Positions 1 to 5,371 are shown, numbered from the stretch's first letter. The stretch: DNA of 5,389 bases from Deltaproteobacteria bacterium (GCA_021323355.1 JAJONK010000583.1:1-5389); one strand, 5' to 3'. The notes: generated by a model not told the origin, from the sequence alone. Made by a program: numbers and translations.

Positions 1-1
1 G

Positions 2-913
2 ATCTCAGACATGCTTCGCGTACTTGCCCAATACTGCGGCTCCACCGCGCTGGCGCTCTCGATGCACCAGCATCTCATCGCCGCCACAGTTTGGAAATAC
101 CGGCACGGTCAGGGCGGCGAGCCCTTGCTTAAGAAGGTCGCCGAAAGCCAACTCGTGCTTGTCAGCACGGGCGCCGGCGATTGGTTGGAGTCCAACGGCT
201 CGATGAGCAAAGCCGATGGGGGCTATGTCGTCAGCGCCCAAAAACACTTCGCCAGCCAGTCTGCGGTCGGCGACATGCTGGTCACGAGCGCGCCGTTCAT
301 GGACGAGGTGCTGCACTTTGCGGTGCCGATGAACGCGCCGGGAGTCACGGTCCTGAACAACTGGCGCGCGCTCGGCATGAGAGGCACCGGATCTCATACC
401 GTCAAACTGGAAAACGTCTTCGTACCCGAGGCTGCCATCGCTCTGCGGCGGCCGCGCGGCGCCTATCACCCGGTTTGGAATGTTGTGCTAACAGTGGCGA
501 TGCCGCTGATCATGTCGGTCTATGTGGGCATCGCGCAGAAGGCGGCGGAGTTGTCCGTGAGTCATACCCGTCGTAAAAAAACCAGGAAGCCGCAGGTGCC
601 CTCTTTGATCGGTGCAATGAACAACGATCTGGTGGCCGCTGAGATTCTGCTGAATGACATGCTGCGCATCGCCAACAATTACGAGTTTGAAGCCATCGAC
701 CGAAACGGCCATGACATTCTCGCGCGAAAGACCAACGTCGCCAACGCGGCCATAGGCGTTGTCACCAAGGCGATGGAAATCGTCGGCGGTGAGGGTTTGT
801 ACCGTGATTTCGGTTTGGAGCGGCTCTTCCGCGATGTTCAAGGCGCGCGCTATCATCCGTTGCCGGAAGCTGAGCAGATAAAATTTTCGGGCGAGTATCT
901 CTTACGCGACTGA
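2..913 (+). CDS. Acyl-CoA dehydrogenase family protein, 5'-truncated by the window edge
   Basis: The protein resembles acyl-CoA dehydrogenases, flavoenzymes that oxidise acyl-CoA thioesters at the alpha-beta bond or, in DszC-like relatives, act as flavin-dependent monooxygenases. The frame is open to the left edge, so the ATG at 11 is probably internal. About 300 codons remain of a usual 380 or so, which means roughly 70-90 N-terminal residues lie outside. Visible parts in order are the end of the helical N-terminal domain (CGSTALALSMHQH), the beta middle domain (STGAGDW, then ADGGYVVSAQKHFAS, PGVTVL, LGMRGTGSHTVKLENVFVP) and a helical C-terminal domain of the type-2 kind ending in FRDVQGARYHPLPEAEQ. 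The LGMRGTGSH segment and the RDVxGxxxHPL ending are typical of the family. The substrate cannot be read from the sequence. It converges with the oxidoreductase gene at 1496-1074. Family assignment is firm; the exact reaction is not. Confidence 0.88.
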   Translation: MSDMLRVLAQYCGSTALALSMHQHLIAATVWKYRHGQGGEPLLKKVAESQLVLVSTGAGDWLESNGSMSKADGGYVVSAQKHFASQSAVGDMLVTSAPFMDEVLHFAVPMNAPGVTVLNNWRALGMRGTGSHTVKLENVFVPEAAIALRRPRGAYHPVWNVVLTVAMPLIMSVYVGIAQKAAELSVSHTRRKKTRKPQVPSLIGAMNNDLVAAEILLNDMLRIANNYEFEAIDRNGHDILARKTNVANAAIGVVTKAMEIVGGEGLYRDFGLERLFRDVQGARYHPLPEAEQIKFSGEYLLRD

Positions 914-925
914 TCGACATCGAAA

Positions 926-969
926 GTTCAAATCGTGTCAGACGTTCAAACGGTTAATTCGTTCAATCC
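926..969 (+). repeat. Degenerate 9-bp-period array, GTTCAAnnn
   Basis: Units start at 926 (GTTCAAATC), 935 (GTGTCAGAC, degenerate), 944 (GTTCAAACG), 953 (GTTAATTC, eight bases) and 961 (GTTCAATCC). Three units carry exact GTTCAA, and the period is 9 bp except for one 8-bp unit. The array begins 12 bases after the acyl-CoA dehydrogenase stop codon and lies just left of the hairpin at 980-1004. Its consensus is close to the reverse complement of the array at 1016-1049. Function unknown. Confidence 0.6.
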
Positions 970-979
970 CTCTCTTTGA

Positions 980-1004
980 TCCTCCCCCGCGTGCCGGGGG
1001 AGGA
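980..1004. repeat. Perfect GC-rich stem-loop, REP-like or bidirectional terminator-like
   Basis: The arm TCCTCCCCCG (980-989) is exactly complementary to CGGGGGAGGA (995-1004) around a five-base loop, giving a 10-bp, very GC-rich stem. It sits between two converging genes, where a structure halting transcription from both sides would make sense. There is no T-run on either side, so it is not a standard Rho-independent terminator. The C-rich/G-rich arms and further G-rich sequence to the right (AGGTGGGG) resemble REP-type dispersed intergenic palindromes. Confidence 0.6.
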
Positions 1005-1015
1005 AACAGGTGGGG

Positions 1016-1049
1016 CTAGAACAATTGGAACTTTTGGAACCATTGGAAC
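1016..1049 (-). repeat. 9-bp-period array, TTGGAACnn (GTTCCAAnn on the minus strand)
   Basis: TTGGAAC occurs exactly at 1025-1031, 1034-1040 and 1043-1049, strictly 9 bp apart. A degenerate fourth copy, CTAGAAC, lies in phase at 1016-1022. Read on the minus strand the unit is GTTCCAAnn, close to the GTTCAAnnn unit of the array at 926-969 on the plus strand. The two arrays therefore flank the hairpin in inverted orientation. It ends 24 bases before the stop codon of the oxidoreductase gene. Confidence 0.65.
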
Positions 1050-1073
1050 AAGTGCATCTGCATGATTAGGCTG

Positions 1074-1496
1074 CTAGGCGCCTGATCGGAGGCTGCCATA
1101 AAGGCGCTCCGGGGTAATGAGAACCAGATTTCTCTCTTCCTCACGCATCTGCTTGGCGAATTCCTCGTCCGTTCCTTTGGGGGCGCGGCCCATGGCCGTG
1201 TAGAGCTCCTTCAGCCGCTTGATATGCGCTGGCGTGTCTTGCCACGGCTCGATGGAGGTCGGGCCCTCGACGGTGACATAGCGCCGCGTATCGAGCTTGA
1301 TCACTGTGATCGTCGCCCGGCCCGTTCTCTGAATGTTCTTGATTTTTACCGTCCATCCGCGCGATGCAAACCCAACCTTACCATCCAATACGGCGGTCGA
1401 GACGACGGTCGACTGCGCACGGCCATTGGGCATGACGCTGATCACGACGCCGGTGTGATTCTCTTGCAATAAGGGGAGCGCTTCTTTCCATTCCAT
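1074..1496 (-). CDS. PPOX-class (pyridoxamine 5'-phosphate oxidase-like) F420/FMN-dependent oxidoreductase
   Basis: This 140-residue protein has the split-barrel flavin-binding fold layout of the PPOX family, and most resembles the short F420-dependent branch typified by mycobacterial Rv1155. Visible landmarks are the first strands (GVVISVMPNGRAQSTVV, residues 17-33), a middle stretch with KIKNIQRTGRATITVI that matches the cofactor-phosphate side of the barrel, then RYVTVEGPTSI and the C-terminal helix and strand (ERNLVLITPERLYG). These proteins are cytoplasmic homodimers that reduce or oxidise small substrates with F420 or FMN; the actual cofactor and substrate cannot be told here. The ATG start is well supported: a TAG stop lies directly before it in frame, and a GGAGG ribosome-binding site lies 10 bases upstream (1507-1511). 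A plausible promoter lies at 1554-1583. The gene is co-directional with the substrate-binding protein gene but separated from it by 290 bases. Confidence 0.85.
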   Translation of the reverse strand: MEWKEALPLLQENHTGVVISVMPNGRAQSTVVSTAVLDGKVGFASRGWTVKIKNIQRTGRATITVIKLDTRRYVTVEGPTSIEPWQDTPAHIKRLKELYTAMGRAPKGTDEEFAKQMREEERNLVLITPERLYGSLRSGA

Positions 1497-1553
1497 CTAA
1501 ATCGTTCCTCCGAACATTGAAGTGTTGGGCCCTCAACCACGATGAACTCGAAA

Positions 1554-1583
1554 CCTATAACGCTGCATGCAACAATCAGTCAA
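1554..1583 (-). promoter_or_regulatory. Sigma-70-like promoter for the PPOX gene
   Basis: On the minus strand TTGACT (1583-1578, five of six consensus bases) is followed after 18 bases by TATAGG (1559-1554, four of six). This would start transcription near 1547 and give a leader of about 50 bases ahead of the PPOX ATG. The -35 element lies inside the left arm of the inverted repeat at 1574-1603, so binding of a regulator there could block the promoter. The motif match is seen; promoter activity is inferred. Confidence 0.45.
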
Positions 1584-1603
1584 GCCGGATTGTGTGGCTG
1601 ATT
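1574..1603. promoter_or_regulatory. Inverted repeat overlapping the -35 element, possible operator
   Basis: AATCAGTCA (1574-1582) pairs with TGGCTGATT (1595-1603): nine pairs with one T-G wobble and a 12-base middle. The left arm contains the -35 hexamer of the putative PPOX promoter. On the plus strand the right arm runs into a T-run (1602-1607), so it could also pass for a terminator, but the only plus-strand gene ends nearly 700 bases away. An operator reading fits the position better; it is only an inference. Confidence 0.35.
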
Positions 1604-1786
1604 TTTTGGAAGCGATCGCTGCCGGGGGGGTGGTGAGACATGATCGTAAATTTTTTCTGAACCTTACTTAACGAGCAGTGCAGAGTTGTCGAGAGAATCA
1701 TCTATCCGTCATCACAGGCGGTGTTGTAAACCTGTCCGTAAATCGTGAGTGGAATCGATTTAATGAAGTCGTCGTCGAACCCTCAA

Positions 1787-2806
1787 CTAATTTCCATAGA
1801 GTTTTTTGATGAAGCCGCTGTCTTCGATTTCTTTCAAGATCGACGGATCAATGAAGTCTCCGGGGTTGAGATTTTTCATCTGCGGCCGGGTTTTGGCGAG
1901 TTGATCGATGATGGTCTGAATTCCTTCGCGGTCCGGATAAGGGACCCGGCGAATCAGTCGCTGCGACATCTCGTCGTAAGCCACTTGCACCAGGGACAGA
2001 TCGTCGAGCCGGGTATATTTTTTCAGCACGTTCAGAGCGACGTCTTTGTTGGTTTTGAAGACATAGATTCCCTCGAGATAGGCCTTCATGAATCGGACGG
2101 TGACGTCGCGATTGGCCTGGATGAAGCTTTTTCGCGCGCCGAAACCATGCATCGAATAAGCCACGCCGAGCTGGCTCAGGTCGGCGACGATAGTCGAACC
2201 CTGCCGCTGCGCGAGTGTCGCAAAGGGCTCGGACAAAACGACGGCATCCACCGCTTTGTTTTGCAGCGCCAGAAACTCTTCCTGCTCGCCGCCCACCTGA
2301 ATAATCGCCACGTCTTTGTCGGGAACCAGGCCCCAACGCGTTTCGGGAACCAGGCCCCAACGCGTTAGCGCATAGCGGATTGAGAAATCGCTGGCGCCGC
2401 CCAGCCGGGAAATACCGACTTTTTTTCCCTTTAGCATCTCGGGCTTTTTGATTTCCGGACTGCCGAGAATCTTGAACACGAAAGTATTGAGAGTCGCGGT
2501 GAGACCGACGAAGTCGCCGCCGCTGACATTAGCGTTGATGTTGGCCACGCCGGCGCTGGTGATGAACTGAATCTCACCGGCGAGAGCGGCCTGAACCGCG
2601 CGCGAGCTCACCGGCACAAAAAGAATTTCAGCGTCGACGCCGTGTTTCCGCGACAGCTCGAGTTCCTTCATGATGTAAACCGGATCGAATTGGATGCCGA
2701 TTGAGGTGTAGGCAGCGCGGATTTTGGGCAGACTTTGCCCGAGCGCCTCTGCCGCGAATGCGACAACGAAAGCAAACCCGATCAGCAATCCTTTCACTTT
2801 CAACAT
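1787..2806 (-). CDS. ABC transporter substrate-binding protein, NMT1/SsuA-like, with signal peptide
   Basis: The 339-residue product looks like a periplasmic binding protein of the NMT1/SsuA/TauA group, which captures small organic solutes (for example sulfonates, nitrate or pyrimidine precursors) for an ABC importer. An N-terminal signal peptide is clear: MLKVK, a hydrophobic stretch (GLLIGFAFVVAFAAEALG) and likely cleavage near residues 23-24. The mature part begins KIRAAYTSIGIQFDPVYIMKE, followed by AALAGEIQFITSAG, LKGKKVGISRLGGASD (residues 125-140) and NKAVDAVVLSEPFATLA, all usual family segments. The start was set at 2806 because GGAGG lies 4 bases upstream (2811-2815) and the signal peptide begins there; a start at 2854 would add 16 unrelated residues. 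Residues 148-163 are an exact duplication of an eight-residue unit. No permease or ATPase gene is nearby, so its partner and ligand are unknown. A 160-base gap separates it from the VOC gene. Confidence 0.88.
   Translation of the reverse strand: MLKVKGLLIGFAFVVAFAAEALGQSLPKIRAAYTSIGIQFDPVYIMKELELSRKHGVDAEILFVPVSSRAVQAALAGEIQFITSAGVANINANVSGGDFVGLTATLNTFVFKILGSPEIKKPEMLKGKKVGISRLGGASDFSIRYALTRWGLVPETRWGLVPDKDVAIIQVGGEQEEFLALQNKAVDAVVLSEPFATLAQRQGSTIVADLSQLGVAYSMHGFGARKSFIQANRDVTVRFMKAYLEGIYVFKTNKDVALNVLKKYTRLDDLSLVQVAYDEMSQRLIRRVPYPDREGIQTIIDQLAKTRPQMKNLNPGDFIDPSILKEIEDSGFIKKLYGN
2319..2366 (-). repeat. Exact 24-bp tandem duplication inside the substrate-binding protein gene
   Basis: Bases 2319-2342 and 2343-2366 are identical, and the repeat breaks at both outer edges (2318 against 2342; 2343 against 2367). 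The unit is a multiple of three, so the reading frame is kept. It encodes TRWGLVPE followed by TRWGLVP(D), residues 148-163. Relatives normally have one copy here, running from a helix directly into a DKDV strand. Slipped-strand replication or unequal exchange is the likely origin. The lack of any difference between copies suggests a recent event. Confidence 0.95.
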
Positions 2807-2966
2807 GGTTCCTCCGTAATCCGTCAAACGATCGGGTATCACCGGCGCTCGCATGCGTCAAGACAATCATCTTTTATTGAGGATCGGGCTTCTCGTTAGT
2901 TGTTGGGCCTCCTTCGCTGCTCGAAAGATACAGCGCCCGCAAGCGGCTTGATGGATGTGCGAAGCT

Positions 2967-3389
2967 TTAAGACGATCGAGCGGCGACGCTGACCATCCAG
3001 CCGACGCCGAAGCGGTCGGAGAGCATGCCGAAACGGGGCGACCAAAAGGTCTTGGTCAGCGGCATCTGTATCTGCCCACCTTCAGCGAGAGCGGCGAAGA
3101 CCCGATCCGCCTCAGCTTCATCCGCCACCGTAAGCGATAGAGAGAACCCTTGAAAAGAGGGTGCGCCTTCACATCGGCCATCGGAGGCCATCACCATGGT
3201 ATCGCCGATGCGCAGGCAAGTGTGCATGACCTTGTCCTCGGAACCGGGTGGAATCATGTCCGGCTGTGGCGGTTCAGGGCTGTCTTTGAAACGCATGAGC
3301 ATCATGACCTCGGCGCCGAGAGTCTTCTTGTAGAAGTCGATTGCTTCCTCACACCTGCCAGCGAGAAATAAGTAGACTTGGACTTGCAT
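2967..3389 (-). CDS. PhnB-like VOC family protein
   Basis: The 140-residue protein belongs to the vicinal oxygen chelate superfamily, PhnB-like branch (related to glyoxalase and bleomycin-resistance folds). It shows both halves of the paired beta-alpha-beta layout: YLFLAGRCEEAIDFYKKTLGAEV (residues 6-28), split here as YLFLAGRCEEAIDFY then KKTLGAEV, and GFSLSLTVADEAEADRVF (81-98) followed by MPLTKTFWSPRFGMLSDRFG (109-128) and VGWMVSV. His56 in KVMHTCLRIGD is where these folds often place a metal or substrate ligand. The start at 3389 has AGGAG five bases upstream; an ATG eight codons earlier lacks a good site. Its upstream neighbour, 174 bases away on the same strand, is a YciI/DGPF protein, a pairing seen in many bacteria. 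The real substrate of such proteins is generally unknown, and nothing here settles it. Usual length for the family. Confidence 0.88.
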   Translation of the reverse strand: MQVQVYLFLAGRCEEAIDFYKKTLGAEVMMLMRFKDSPEPPQPDMIPPGSEDKVMHTCLRIGDTMVMASDGRCEGAPSFQGFSLSLTVADEAEADRVFAALAEGGQIQMPLTKTFWSPRFGMLSDRFGVGWMVSVAARSS

Positions 3390-3540
3390 GGCATCTCCTT
3401 TCTTTTTCCTCATTGCGCATTGCGAAACTTTTCAATGGTTTGATTCCTGTTCTTGTTGTTTAAAACTCTGCCCCCGGCCATCAATTCTCAGGCGCAAGCG
3501 CGGCGGTCTAAGAGCGAAGCGTACACTTTAGTATGTTGAC

Positions 3541-3556
3541 AAAAGCCGGGAGCGGC
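3541..3556 (-). terminator. Weak terminator-like hairpin after the YciI gene
   Basis: On the minus strand, starting 7 bases after the YciI stop codon, GCCG (3556-3553) and CGGC (3548-3545) form a four-pair GC stem with a four-base loop, followed by four T (3544-3541). The stem is short for a Rho-independent terminator. Position is good, strength doubtful. Confidence 0.25.
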
Positions 3557-3563
3557 AAAGCTA

Positions 3564-3980
3564 TCAGGTTTTTTCAGCAACTTGTTTGCGGAGGCGTTCC
3601 TCTTGCTCCCTAAGCTCGGGCGTTAATTCGGCGCCAAAATCCTCCGCTTCGAACACCTGACGAATCTCAACTTCGGTGTCGTCGAATGGGGCGCGCTTTA
3701 GCCATTCGATCGCTTCGTCCTTCGATTTCACCTGCCAGATCCAAAAGCCGGCTATGAGATCTTTACTCTCGGCAAACGGCCCGTCGATTAAGATTCTTTT
3801 ATCGCCTGAGAACTTGATGCGCGTGGCCTTAGAGCTCGGATGCAGCCCCTCGCCCGCGAGCAGCACGCCGGCTTTCGCCAGTTCCTCATTGAATTTGCCC
3901 ATCTCGGTAAGCATCTGTTCGCTCGGCATCATCCCTGCTTCCGATTCCTTGCTCGCCTTTACCAAAATCATAAAGCGCAT
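3564..3980 (-). CDS. YciI-like (YCII/DGPF domain) protein
   Basis: The 138-residue product carries the YCII-related fold, a ferredoxin-like dimer. It opens with MRFMILVKASKESEAG, has a helix with FNEELAKAGVLLAGEGLHPS (residues 30-49) and then the hallmark DGPFAESKDLIAGFWIWQV (66-84), followed by SKDEAIEWLKRAP. The DGPF motif and the FWIWQV strand make the family assignment secure. A charged helix (ELREQEERLRKQVAEK) closes the protein. DGPF proteins are often encoded beside ECF-type sigma factors and with PhnB-like VOC proteins; here only the VOC partner follows, 174 bases downstream. The start has GGAGG six bases upstream (3987-3991). Their biochemical role is not well established. No sigma factor gene is visible within the window. 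Confidence 0.9.
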   Translation of the reverse strand: MRFMILVKASKESEAGMMPSEQMLTEMGKFNEELAKAGVLLAGEGLHPSSKATRIKFSGDKRILIDGPFAESKDLIAGFWIWQVKSKDEAIEWLKRAPFDDTEVEIRQVFEAEDFGAELTPELREQEERLRKQVAEKT

Positions 3981-4161
3981 TTCGTGCCTCCTTTTATATC
4001 AGGCTGGAACTGTTCAAGGGTATCAACCCGGATTCTATCTACTTGACGCACGACAGGTCGCCAAATGGACATCGCGAGCAAATTAAAACATTAGATAATG
4101 CGCGAGTTCTGCCGGACGCCATGGCCAACTCAAGACGTAATCTCCGACCTAAACGTGAATA

Positions 4162-4784
4162 TCAACGTGCCACGTTCACAGAGTAGGATTGCGCACCCCG
4201 CGGCAGTAAAGCGGTCGCCCTCGCTACATCAGTGCGGGAAAAGATCTGGAAATGTTGGCGATCGATAAGATCATAATCGGCAGCAAGCCGGTAACCTGCG
4301 GATTCGATTTCCCGCCGAACTTCTTGTTTTGTCGTTCCATGGCCGAGCAAACCGGAAAAAAACCCTTCGGCGTGAAAATCCAGGATCGCCACTTTGCCGT
4401 CAGGCTTGAGGTAGCGTGCCAGTGACTGAAAGTATGCTACGCGATCTTCCATATGATGGTAGGTATCGCAGCTAAACACGAGATCCACAGGCTCATTTCC
4501 TTCTCGATGATCGCCAAAGCGGTGTCGTCGATTTCAACCGCATAAACTTTTCCTTGCGGTCCAACCGCTGCAGCCAGATACCAGGTGAAGTAACCGCCGC
4601 CCGCGCCCAGATCCGCCACTCGCGCTCCTGGTTGGATATCAAGCCTTTCGACGACCTGTTTAGGTTTTTGCCAGGCATCTCGGGCAGGATCATTCATGTG
4701 CCGATATCCCCACTCGGCACAACCGGCAAGCCATAGGCTTACGATCAGTAATGCGCTTAAGCACCTGTTCGAAAGGGCCTTCAT
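4162..4784 (-). pseudogene. Lipoprotein-type class I SAM methyltransferase, broken by internal deletion and frameshift
   Basis: Two minus-strand frames together spell one methyltransferase. The first (4784 to about 4500) has a lipoprotein signal peptide, MKALSNRCLSALLIVSLWLAGC with lipobox LAGC and Cys22, then MNDPARDAWQKP, the SAM-binding motif I VADLGAGGGYFT (residues 56-67) and VYAVEIDD. The second (to 4162) continues with VDLVFSCDTYHHMEDRVAYF, LARYLKPDGKVAILDFH and AGYRLAADYDLIDRQHFQIF. In relatives about 20-25 more residues separate the acidic SAM-ribose motif from VDLVF. Here they are missing and the frame changes near 4488-4505. The coding span is 623 bases, so a single deletion would have to be 3n+1 bases. 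Without repair the first frame ends after MSLWISC and further unrelated residues, at 4437. The start at ATG 4784 is preferred over a TTG at 4814 because the signal peptide begins there. The downstream half has no further stops, so the break is recent or is an assembly error. Confidence 0.85.
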
Positions 4785-4819
4785 CGTCTCTCTTTTTTGT
4801 AAGGAGTCCACCAAGATAG

Positions 4820-4851
4820 ACTATATCGAGCGCAAGCGGAGTTAAACTCCG
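4820..4851 (-). promoter_or_regulatory. Possible promoter with palindromic operator upstream of the methyltransferase
   Basis: On the minus strand TATAGT (4825-4820, five of six -10 consensus bases) lies about 36 bases before the methyltransferase ATG. Just upstream is a palindrome of 15 bases (4837-4851), arms CGGAGTT and AACTCCG around one central base. It covers where a -35 element should be, and no good -35 hexamer is present at 16-18 bases. This arrangement suits a regulator-dependent promoter, but only the motifs are seen. Confidence 0.35.
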
Positions 4852-4976
4852 ATGAAAGATTTAACTGCCGGTCTTCCCACCAGAATTAACATGCATTGAT
4901 GCGCCGAAAATGATCAGGGAGTTCCGATCTATTTTATGGATCGCCGGGATTTAAGACGGAGAAACGAAGATTGGCG

Positions 4977-5035
4977 CACTTCAGCGTGGTGCAATCATGC
5001 GGCTCATCGCTGAACTGCTGATGAATGCTGAAGTG
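4977..5035. repeat. Nested inverted repeats downstream of the SemiSWEET-like gene
   Basis: CACTTCAGC (4977-4985) is the exact reverse complement of GCTGAAGTG (5027-5035). Inside it, TTCAGCG (4980-4986) also matches CGCTGAA (5008-5014), so two mutually exclusive stems can share one left arm. It begins 12 bases after the stop codon of the membrane protein gene on the minus strand. No T-run follows, so a simple terminator is not supported. It could be a 3' structure; function is unknown. Confidence 0.4.
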
Positions 5036-5047
5036 GTTCATCCACGT

Positions 5048-5335
5048 TCACAAACCAGCTTTGTTCGATTTTTTGACGTCCCGATGAAAGTAGAGAACCG
5101 TGAAAAAGACTGCCGAGAAAAAGAGCGAGTTGATAATCCCGAATACCACTAGAACTGGATCCGGAGACTGCAAGCTTGACGGCAGCATGGCGATGACACA
5201 GCTCCAGACGCCGATCACCCAAACCAGGCTAATATCTCCGGAAGACCGGCGCCGGATGATTCGGAGTATCAGGGGAATATTGAAGAGCGGCATGATAATG
5301 CCGCTGAGCATTCCAATCGCTTGAATTATCCGCAT
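5048..5335 (-). CDS. Small three-helix membrane protein, PQ-loop/SemiSWEET-like
   Basis: The 95-residue protein has three predicted membrane segments at about residues 3-26, 36-52 and 61-83, the layout of bacterial SemiSWEET sugar carriers, which act as homodimers of three-helix bundles. The first helix ends FNIPLILRIIRRRSSGDISLVW, here read as FNIPLILRI then IRRRSSGDISLVW. The Pro21 and the basic cluster followed by SSGDIS match the PQ-loop pattern, with PL in place of the usual PQ. The third helix contains FGIINSLFF, matching the Asn-bearing last helix of SemiSWEETs. A charged tail (HRDVKKSNK) closes it. The ATG at 5335 is the first possible in this frame after a TGA at 5351-5353, but no strong ribosome-binding site precedes it; Met9 is an alternative. 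A perfect inverted repeat lies 13 bases upstream. Transported substrate unknown; the family call is moderate. Confidence 0.68.
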   Translation of the reverse strand: MRIIQAIGMLSGIIMPLFNIPLILRIIRRRSSGDISLVWVIGVWSCVIAMLPSSLQSPDPVLVVFGIINSLFFSAVFFTVLYFHRDVKKSNKAGL

Positions 5336-5348
5336 AGCTTTACGGATC

Positions 5349-5371
5349 CATCAGCTTGTATAGAGCTGATG
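5349..5371. promoter_or_regulatory. Perfect 8-bp inverted repeat just upstream of the membrane protein start
   Basis: CATCAGCT (5349-5356) and AGCTGATG (5364-5371) are exact reverse complements around seven bases. The repeat ends 13 bases before the ATG of the minus-strand membrane protein gene and overlaps the only Shine-Dalgarno-like bases there (GATGGA). It could be an operator, a leader hairpin affecting translation, or the end of an upstream gene beyond the window. No T-run follows it on the minus strand. Confidence 0.45.

Noticed and set aside
5..856. Two minus-strand open frames (5-469 and 488-856) opposite the acyl-CoA dehydrogenase gene
   Set aside because: They are antisense shadows of a clear family gene; the compositions are rich in His, Arg and Ala with no domain pattern.
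1611..1620. Perfect palindrome AGCGATCGCT, similar to the HIP1 octamer GCGATCGC
   Set aside because: Only one copy was noticed in the window and HIP1 is a cyanobacterial signature; a single occurrence means little and no other cyanobacterial trait is present.
1624..1630. Run of seven G as a phase-variation tract
   Set aside because: It is in an intergenic stretch, not placed within a coding region or between promoter elements I can recognise, and is short.
1745..2368. Open plus-strand frame of about 207 codons opposite the substrate-binding protein gene
   Set aside because: It has no recognisable domain and no ribosome-binding site, and it mirrors the codon structure of the well-supported minus-strand gene, including its 24-bp repeat.
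2807..2854. An earlier ATG start for the substrate-binding protein at 2854
   Set aside because: It would place 16 polar residues ahead of the signal peptide and ignores the GGAGG site directly before the ATG at 2806.
2855..2966. TTGACG as a -35 box upstream of the substrate-binding protein gene
   Set aside because: No acceptable -10 hexamer lies 16-18 bases downstream, so I did not call a promoter.
3411..3424. Tandem CATTGCG CATTGCG upstream of the VOC gene
   Set aside because: Two copies of a 7-mer in a low-complexity leader are too little to support a repeat array or binding site.
3676..4086. Plus-strand open frame of 136 codons opposite the YciI gene
   Set aside because: It is antisense to a gene with an unmistakable DGPF motif, and shows no known domain of its own.
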